From assembly GCA_002434335.1 (NCBI GenBank), contig DJJW01000010.1, forward strand, positions 134,900-155,455: DNA of 20,556 nucleotides, read 5' to 3'. Every line of letters begins with the position of its first letter. Position 1 is the stretch's first letter. This document shows positions 15,424 through 20,556 of the stretch, piece by piece. This DNA is from Lachnoclostridium sp. UBA6558. Its GTDB lineage: Bacteria; Bacillota; Clostridia; Lachnospirales; Lachnospiraceae. The position numbers and the translations under genes are program-made. The notes under the pieces were generated by a model. That model was not told the DNA's origin, ran no database searches, and was given only the letters and a program-made list of their open reading frames with translations.

Positions 15424-16326
15424 CTATCCTTCATCTCTTTCACAATATAAATTAGTACCGTCTGTTGTCAGTCTCACTGCCTGTACTGCTGTAATTGCCT
15501 TTCTGCTGTCACTTTCCTCTTTTTCAAAAGGGTGACAAAAGTAAAACAGATATGCTTCATCACCAATTACCAGTACATCTGCATGATGACCGATTCCGGT
15601 ATCCATTAGTTTCACACCTGGTTTCTCTAAGATATCAGACTTACAGCGATTCCAACGTGTAAAGTCTTCTGATCGGTATACCCCCAAGCCTTTCCAGAAA
15701 TCCGTAATCATCCATTTCACACCGCCGAACTCAAATACATTGGCGCCTTCATGGGAACAGTCACTAATTTCTACGCCGGTCACTTCCCAGTGATACAAAT
15801 CTCTGCTTATGGCGGCGTAGGTATGACTGTCATGATTTTCATCCTTATACCACAATTTGAACAAACCTTTTTCTACTTCATAGACACAGGCATCAATTAC
15901 CCTCCTGGAAGAAAGCTCAATTTCACCAGCATATTTCCACTCCCATAGATTACCAGCCGTATAATGGAGCATTCTTCTTTCATAATTCCAGTCTGTTGGT
16001 ATGCCAGTTATATAGGATACATACATATGATACTCACCTAATGCATAAATAATTTCAGGTGCCCAGAAGGTATTGTGCCCAGGTTCAATATCAAGTCCCG
16101 GTAGTGTTCCTCTATACAGCCATTTCATCAAATCCTTTGAGGAGGCAACACTAATCTTAGAGCCGTGAATGCTGGATACACCTATTTGTACAGAAGTAGA
16201 CCTTCTCTGGGTATAGAACATATAGTAACATTCCTCTTCTCTGTTCCAGATTACTACCGGATCAGTTGCACCATCGTAAATTGGATCTCTGAATAAGGGG
16301 GATGGAAATTCTGTAATAATTTTCAT
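15424..16326 (-). CDS. GH43-like five-bladed beta-propeller glycosidase, cytoplasmic
   Basis: A 300-residue protein with no signal peptide or membrane segment. The repeated strand pattern of a five-bladed beta-propeller glycosidase is visible: DGATDPVVIW (Asp22, candidate general base), FWAPEI at 87-92, VIDACVYEV (Asp145, candidate pKa modulator), SHEGANVFEF (Glu193, candidate general acid) and GIGHHADV near 244-251. This best suits the GH43 and related clan, which act on arabinosides and xylosides, but substrate cannot be inferred; a GH117- or GH32-like assignment is possible. AAAGGAG precedes the ATG. It is the first gene of a transcript running into bceRS, an unusual partner. The GyrI-like gene is divergent. 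Confidence 0.75.
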   Translation of the reverse strand: MKIITEFPSPLFRDPIYDGATDPVVIWNREEECYYMFYTQRRSTSVQIGVSSIHGSKISVASSKDLMKWLYRGTLPGLDIEPGHNTFWAPEIIYALGEYHMYVSYITGIPTDWNYERRMLHYTAGNLWEWKYAGEIELSSRRVIDACVYEVEKGLFKLWYKDENHDSHTYAAISRDLYHWEVTGVEISDCSHEGANVFEFGGVKWMITDFWKGLGVYRSEDFTRWNRCKSDILEKPGVKLMDTGIGHHADVLVIGDEAYLFYFCHPFEKEESDSRKAITAVQAVRLTTDGTNLYCERDEG

Positions 16327-16355
16327 ATAACTCCTTTCGTGAATAACAAGAAAAT

Positions 16356-16394
16356 ATTATACCAAATTGTAAATCCAACTATAAAATATGTCAA
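16356..16394 (-). promoter_or_regulatory. promoter of the glycosidase-bceRS transcript
   Basis: TTGACA (16389-16394), 17 bases, TACAAT (16366-16371) on the minus strand is nearly ideal. A second, extended -10 element TGGTATAAT lies at 16356-16364. The leader to the glycosidase start is about 35 bases. Confidence 0.75.
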
Positions 16395-16502
16395 TATTTC
16401 TATGACATTATATGGTTGTTAATGGGCTATAAGCCTGAATACCAAAGGGAAGCTTACTTTCATTCATATCAATTCCCAAATTTGTAAATATTTTATAGAT
16501 AA

Positions 16503-16530
16503 TTGTTAATAAATGCTATATAATTATACT
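16503..16530 (+). promoter_or_regulatory. promoter of the GyrI-like gene
   Basis: TTGTTA (16503-16508), 16 bases, TATACT (16525-16530) on the plus strand in a very AT-rich stretch. Transcription would start near 16537, giving a leader of about 185 bases. Confidence 0.55.
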
Positions 16531-16584
16531 ATACATATAAAATATTTAAAGTATAAAAATTTGATAACTGAAATGAATCTAACA

Positions 16585-16659
16585 CCGGTTGTTCTTATAG
16601 CGCTGTACAGGTATATAAGCTACCGGGATAATTCGATGGCTGAAAGCCATAGCAGAACA
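16585..16659 (+). other. foldable leader of the GyrI-like gene
   Basis: Several short inverted repeats cluster here: CCGGT (16585-16589) with ACCGG (16622-16626), TGTTCT (16590-16595) with AGAACA (16654-16659), a perfect ATGGCT-GAA-AGCCAT hairpin (16636-16650) and the palindrome CTGTACAG (16603-16610). The first two pairings cross, so they exclude each other or form a pseudoknot. The segment is richer in G+C than its flanks. No known riboswitch class was recognised. It explains part of the 395-base gap between divergent genes. Confidence 0.35.
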
Positions 16660-16721
16660 GGAAATATCATTAATACAAAGATGATCTTATAAAGAATGAT
16701 TTTACTGAAAGGAGATTGTTT

Positions 16722-17186
16722 ATGCAGTATGTACGTGTTATTGATTTTCCCAGATTAAAGGTGGTGAGTTCAGGTCCTATCACCACAATGGAGGAGTTTG
16801 ATAAATTTGATCGCTGGTGGTCGGCGATTGATACCAAGGATTACATAACTCCCCGGGACTTTATGTGGTACAACGAAAAAGGAAATTATATGGAATGGAT
16901 CTTCGCAGTACCAAAGGATTGTTACGATTTTGGCGACTATGCTCTTACAGAATTTCCAGGCGGCCTTTATGCTGCTGTAACCTCAAAAGATACAGAAGAG
17001 GATTGTAAATTAGCAAAAGAAGAAATCAGTAAATGGATTGATGACAGTAAATGTTTTGAACTTTCCACCCCTTGCAATGACAAAATAGCAAGATATACTA
17101 TGTCACACATTGTAACACCTCGAATCTTTAAGAAAAGAATGGGTTATCATCTTACAGATACCTTTGTTCCTATAATTGCAAAATAA
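16722..17186 (+). CDS. GyrI-like small-molecule (effector) binding domain protein
   Basis: A 154-residue soluble protein, the only plus-strand gene here. Its pattern (start QYVRVIDFPRLKVVSSGPIT, a central WYNEKGNYMEWIFAVPKD, EFPGGLYAAVTSKDTEED, and closing HLTDTFVPI) resembles the effector-binding domain at the C-terminus of AraC/MerR-type regulators such as Rob and BmrR, here as a stand-alone domain without a DNA-binding part. Such single-domain proteins bind or sequester, and in some cases hydrolyse, small hydrophobic molecules. The ATG at 16722 has AAAGGAG seven bases upstream; a TTG six bases earlier is too close to that site. A promoter and a terminator bracket it, so it is monocistronic. 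Ligand unknown. Confidence 0.72.
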   Translation: MQYVRVIDFPRLKVVSSGPITTMEEFDKFDRWWSAIDTKDYITPRDFMWYNEKGNYMEWIFAVPKDCYDFGDYALTEFPGGLYAAVTSKDTEEDCKLAKEEISKWIDDSKCFELSTPCNDKIARYTMSHIVTPRIFKKRMGYHLTDTFVPIIAK

Positions 17187-17190
17187 TAGC

Positions 17191-17245
17191 AAAAGACATA
17201 TCTCCATTGTCCTTTATGCGGCAGTGAGATATGTCTTTTATGTTT
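17191..17245 (+). terminator. terminator of the GyrI-like gene
   Basis: A perfect 14-bp stem, AAAAGACATATCTC with GAGATATGTCTTTT, and a 21-base loop begin five bases after the stop codon. The T-run is short (TTTT, then ATGTTT). The perfect symmetry would let it also stop minus-strand read-through from galT. Confidence 0.8.
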
Positions 17246-17376
17246 CAGGTATCTATACGTATTATGGTCTCTATACATATTATATCAATAATTACTAATT
17301 AACAGTATGAGTTCTACTGTATTTGCTGCATTCCATCCCCTTATGAAATACTAACCTTCTGGCTTCGAATTAGCTC

Positions 17377-18936
17377 TTATTTATTAATATAATGGATAAA
17401 TCCGTCAAAAGCTTTCTGTCCTTCATCATTTCGTTTATAAACTCCTGCATGCTCTAATACCTTCATAAATACGATACCGATTTCCTGTCGAAGGATTTCT
17501 TCTATATTATCAGAAGTAACAGAAGGATACTTAGGCAGGAATTCTTCCATCCATAACTTATGCTTATAGATAGCCTCCTCCTCCAAGATATCTCTTCCAG
17601 ACAGGATTGCTTCACGAAGCTCTTCCATCTCATCCTTTAAACGTGCCGGCAGTACAGCAAGACCCATTACTTCTATAAGTCCGATATTCTCTTTCTTAAT
17701 GTGATGCAGTTCACCATGAGGGTGGTAAACCCCAAGAGGATGTTCCTCTGTTGTTACATTATTTCGAAGCACCAGGTCGAATTCATATAACCCATTTTTC
17801 TTTCTGGCTATGGGTGTAATCGTGTTATGAGGTTCTAATTCCTTACCTGCTTTCATCAGTCCTTCTGCTTCTGCTGCAGTAAGAAGTTTTCCCTCTAAAT
17901 TTGAGAATGCATATACGAAAGCACTTTCATCAGTATAACTTCTCCAGGCCTTTAAGATATAGTCACCCAACTCCACAAGTTCCTCAGGTTCTTCAGCGCG
18001 AAGCCTGATAACAGACATAGGCCACTTGACAATTCCTGCCTGAACCTTCTCATATCCTTTAATTTTAAATTCTTTCTCAACCGGTGCCTTAGCCATAGCA
18101 AATTCATAATTACCGCCCTGAAAGTGATCGTGGGTAAGAATGGAACCGCCTACAATGGGGAGATCTGCGTTAGATCCAACAAAATAATGAGGAAATAATT
18201 TTACAAAATCAAAAAGTTTCTGAAAAGCCAGTTTATCGACCTTCATAGGAGTATGTTCACTATTTAACACAATACAGTGTTCATTGTAATACACATAGGG
18301 TGAATACTGAAAACCAAAGCCCTGATTATTAATAGTAATGGGTATTATTCGGTGGTTCTGTCTGGCAGGATGATCTACCCTTCCGGCATAACCTTCGTTT
18401 TCCACACAGAGAAGACACTTTGGATATCCGCTCTGTTTCTTTAACTTGGCTTCTGCTATGGCCTTTGGATCTTTCTCAGGTTTAGACAGATTAATGGTTA
18501 TATCCATATCGCCGTATTCGGTTTCCGTTACCCATTTAATATCCTTAATAATCCGGTATCTTCTGATATAATCGGAGTCCTGACTGAATTTGTAGTAATA
18601 GTCTGTAGCTTTTTTAGGAGCTTCTGTGTAAAGGCTGTTAAATGTATTAATTACTTTGGAAGGCGGAGGAATCAGAAGTCCCATTAGCTTTGTATCAAAC
18701 AAATCTCTGTAAACGATACTGTCGCTTTTTAATAAACCTTTTTCAACGGCAAATTTAAGAATTCCCTCTAATATCTCTTCTAAATCCATATCCGTGGTAT
18801 CCTTATCAGGCTCTTCATACTCCTCTAGCTCCAGGACCTCCAAAAGCTTATTTATGGTATAGTACTTATCCTGCTTCTCAATTAAACCTGCAGCCAACGC
18901 ATACTCAGTCAATGCTTTTATATATTCATTAATCAT
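17377..18936 (-). CDS. galT: UDP-glucose--hexose-1-phosphate uridylyltransferase, class II
   Basis: Transfers UMP between UDP-glucose and galactose-1-phosphate in the Leloir pathway. The 519-residue protein is of the long Firmicute class II type rather than the E. coli type of about 350 residues. Visible hallmarks: a helical N-terminal region (about 1-95), the catalytic motif GGSILTHDHFQGG near 263-275 with the HxHxQ pattern, and the C-terminal HPHGELHHIKKENIGLIEV motif of this class. The ATG at 18936 has only a weak GGGTG upstream. It follows galE in the same direction, with a palindromic repeat element in the gap. No strong terminator follows; a 6-bp stem at 17302-17320 is too weak to call. 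Confidence 0.95.
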   Translation of the reverse strand: MINEYIKALTEYALAAGLIEKQDKYYTINKLLEVLELEEYEEPDKDTTDMDLEEILEGILKFAVEKGLLKSDSIVYRDLFDTKLMGLLIPPPSKVINTFNSLYTEAPKKATDYYYKFSQDSDYIRRYRIIKDIKWVTETEYGDMDITINLSKPEKDPKAIAEAKLKKQSGYPKCLLCVENEGYAGRVDHPARQNHRIIPITINNQGFGFQYSPYVYYNEHCIVLNSEHTPMKVDKLAFQKLFDFVKLFPHYFVGSNADLPIVGGSILTHDHFQGGNYEFAMAKAPVEKEFKIKGYEKVQAGIVKWPMSVIRLRAEEPEELVELGDYILKAWRSYTDESAFVYAFSNLEGKLLTAAEAEGLMKAGKELEPHNTITPIARKKNGLYEFDLVLRNNVTTEEHPLGVYHPHGELHHIKKENIGLIEVMGLAVLPARLKDEMEELREAILSGRDILEEEAIYKHKLWMEEFLPKYPSVTSDNIEEILRQEIGIVFMKVLEHAGVYKRNDEGQKAFDGFIHYINK

Positions 18937-19046
18937 ATTTTACACCCATTGCATATCACAGAGATATCTGCGATACTGCCATAAATAAAACGAACAAAAG
19001 AATTTTCCGGCAACCTTTCATTTTCTAATTTTCTTTCGTCCTTACT

Positions 19047-19117
19047 TAGGGTGTGTCTGAAAACCCACTGCACGTTCTGAACGCTCAGCACAGCACAAGC
19101 AATCTTCAGATACCCTA
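19047..19117. repeat. short palindromic repeat between galE and galT
   Basis: About 70 bp with inverted ends: GGGTGTGTCTGAA on the left and, inverted on the right, GGGTATCTGAA (same after a 2-base deletion), flanked by TA on each side. The centre CGTTCTGAACG (19073-19083) is palindromic. The left 44 bases resemble the element at 13604-13766. Non-coding; a small MITE- or REP-like unit. Confidence 0.6.
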
Positions 19118-19139
19118 ATATGCACTAAAACATTACAGT

Positions 19140-20132
19140 TTATTTTGATTTATAACCCTCCGGATGGCTCTGGTGCCACTTCCAGGCAGTTGCAATAATT
19201 TCCTTAACATCTTCAAACTCAGGTTTCCAGCCAAGGATTTTTTTCGCTTTTTCACTGGAGGCAATGAGTTTGGCAGGATCTCCTGCTCTTCTGGGGGTTA
19301 TAACAGCCGGTATATTAGAGCCGGTTACTTCTTGCGCGGCTTCAACGATTTCTTTAACGGTAAAACCAACACCGTTACCCAGGTTAAAGATATCACTTTC
19401 TCCACCCTTTACCAGATAATCTACAGCCAGAATATGAGCCTGTGCCAAATCAGTTACATGAATATAATCTCTTACACAGGTACCATCTTTTGTATCATAA
19501 TCATCACCATAGATATTAACGGCTTCTCGTTTCTTATTGGGAACCTGAAGAACAAGAGGAATTAAATGAGTTTCGGGATTGTGTGCTTCACCGATTTCAC
19601 CGCTCTTATGAGCGCCGCAGGCATTAAAGTAACGAAGAGAAACATATTTTAACCCATGGGCCTTATCTGTCCATTTGAACATCTTCTCCATGGAAAGCTT
19701 CGTCTCGCCATAGCAATTGGTAGGCTCTGTCTTATCAGTTTCCAAAATGGGAACTTTTTCAGGCTCTCCGTAGGTTGCAGCAGTTGAAGAAAATACAATC
19801 TTCTTCACATCATGTGCTATCATGGATTCTAAGAGTACCTTCGTGCCATTCAGGTTATTATCGTAGTATTTAAGAGGATTGGTCATACTCTCTCCAACCA
19901 GTGAATTGGCAGCAAAATGAATTACCGCATCAATCTTCTCCTTTTCAAATACATTGTCAACAAATTCTCTGTTACGGATATCCCCCTGATAGAATCTGGC
20001 TTTCGGATGAACAGCTTCTTGATAGCCGGTTTCCAGATTATCTACGATTACCACATCTTCGCCTTTGTCAATTAATTCATACACTGTGTGGGAACCAATA
20101 TAGCCGGCTCCTCCTAATACTAAAACTGTCAT
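19140..20132 (-). CDS. galE: UDP-glucose 4-epimerase
   Basis: A 330-residue short-chain dehydrogenase/reductase family enzyme interconverting UDP-glucose and UDP-galactose with bound NAD. The N-terminal GGAGYIGS (7-14) is the Rossmann glycine motif; Asp31 in VIVDNLETG should bind the NAD ribose. The catalytic set is Ser116/Thr117 in FSSTAATYGEPE, Tyr141 and Lys145 in CYGETK. Length and all motifs are normal. AGG lies at acceptable distance from the ATG. It sits between galK and galT in a Leloir gene set, separated from galK by about 200 bases holding a large inverted repeat. Confidence 0.97.
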   Translation of the reverse strand: MTVLVLGGAGYIGSHTVYELIDKGEDVVIVDNLETGYQEAVHPKARFYQGDIRNREFVDNVFEKEKIDAVIHFAANSLVGESMTNPLKYYDNNLNGTKVLLESMIAHDVKKIVFSSTAATYGEPEKVPILETDKTEPTNCYGETKLSMEKMFKWTDKAHGLKYVSLRYFNACGAHKSGEIGEAHNPETHLIPLVLQVPNKKREAVNIYGDDYDTKDGTCVRDYIHVTDLAQAHILAVDYLVKGGESDIFNLGNGVGFTVKEIVEAAQEVTGSNIPAVITPRRAGDPAKLIASSEKAKKILGWKPEFEDVKEIIATAWKWHQSHPEGYKSK

Positions 20133-20255
20133 ACATTACCTCACATTCCTCCGCCCTTATGCGGCATACATTTTTAAACGGTCAACTTATATTCGGCATA
20201 TTATCTTGCAGCATTTATTTTATGTTATATACTTTCGCAGCATGTTTTTTATAGG

Positions 20256-20299
20256 GCATGAAATTTATGCAGTATTTTAATACAGCATAAATTTCATGC
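20256..20299. repeat. 44-bp near-perfect inverted repeat between galK and galE
   Basis: Two 21-base arms, 20256-20276 and 20279-20299, are inverted copies with a single mismatch around a 2-base centre. The outer 15 bases of each arm (GCATGAAATTTATGC and its exact inverse) are themselves nearly palindromic, so the two arms are also near-direct repeats. No U-tract follows on the minus strand, so this is not a typical terminator. It may be a paired operator or an mRNA-processing or stabilising hairpin. Confidence 0.75.
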
Positions 20300-20329
20300 T
20301 TTATCACTATGCTGTGCTGTTATCTATTC

Positions 20330-20556
20330 TTATAACCTTACAGGGCCATCTCCCACTTCAACTACATAGAAATCAGCCTTATAACCGATTTTATCTTCAT
20401 AGATTTTACCGACATTTTCGATAAAGGTATCAACATTTGCATTTTCAACGATACTTACAGTACATCCCCCAAAACCAGCTCCTGTCATACGAGCTCCGAT
20501 TACTCCTTTTTGTGCCCAGGAAGCTTCCGCAAGAGTATCAAGCTCTATACCTGGGA
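20330..20556 (-). CDS. galK: galactokinase, C-terminal part (5' end beyond window)
   Basis: The last 74 residues of galactokinase are open from the window edge to a TAA at 20330. The GHMP-kinase C-terminal motif GARMTGAGFGGCTVSIVE is complete, and the end (YKADFYVVEVGDGPVRL) is as usual for GalK. The enzyme phosphorylates galactose to galactose-1-phosphate, the substrate for GalT. Its place directly upstream of galE and galT supports the call. Confidence 0.95.
   Translation of the reverse strand, partial: PGIELDTLAEASWAQKGVIGARMTGAGFGGCTVSIVENANVDTFIENVGKIYEDKIGYKADFYVVEVGDGPVRL

Noticed and set aside
17302..17320. Terminator for galT formed by ACAGTA/TACTGT
   Set aside because: Only six base pairs and no T-run on the minus strand; too weak to call.
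19901..20254. Plus-strand open frame across the galE 5' end and upstream gap
   Set aside because: It is mostly the complement of conserved galE sequence, with no ribosome binding site or family resemblance.
1..20556. CRISPR array, tRNA/rRNA genes, prophage or intact transposase
   Set aside because: No regularly spaced direct repeats, no tRNA cloverleaf or rRNA core sequence and no integrase or transposase motif were seen on either strand.

Overview
The window looks like chromosomal DNA of a low-GC Firmicute, most likely a Lachnospiraceae member of the Lachnoclostridium/Anaerocolumna type. This rests on the AT-rich intergenic DNA, strong AGGAGG/AAAGGAG ribosome binding sites, class II GalT, two-subunit iron-sulfur serine dehydratase, a Bce-type peptide-sensing module and a PadR/DUF1700/DUF4097 cassette. 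No rRNA, tRNA, CRISPR array, prophage or intact transposase was seen. All genes but one lie on the minus strand, so transcription runs mostly from high to low coordinates.

Layout from high to low coordinates, following transcription: the 3' part of galK (20330-20556), galE and galT form a Leloir galactose cluster. A striking 44-bp inverted repeat sits between galK and galE, and a small palindromic repeat sits between galE and galT. One plus-strand gene, a GyrI-like effector-binding protein (16722-17186), follows, with its own promoter, structured leader and terminator. Divergent from it, a good promoter drives a GH43-like cytoplasmic glycosidase. That gene ends 3 nt before bceR, followed by bceS, a 163-bp MITE-like repeat, a candidate BceR operator and promoter, then bceA-bceB and a terminator. 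This is a complete cell-envelope peptide sensing and detoxification module.

Next come sdaAB-sdaAA (L-serine dehydratase beta and alpha subunits, serine to pyruvate plus ammonia) with an unexplained foldable region upstream and a terminator. Then a tightly overlapping padR - DUF1700 - DUF4097 operon, followed by pspC with its own promoter and a leader hairpin. This group resembles envelope-stress (Lia/Psp-like) gene sets and lies about 2.3 kb from the end of the Bce module. Then argS (arginyl-tRNA synthetase), a Cache-type chemoreceptor, and at the left edge a DUF815 AAA+ ATPase whose 3' end is cut off by the window.

Start codons were re-chosen from ribosome binding sites for the chemoreceptor, argS, padR, sdaAB, bceA, bceB (a probable TTG start) and the GyrI-like gene. 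Assignments come from reading motifs in the sequence only; no database search was possible.
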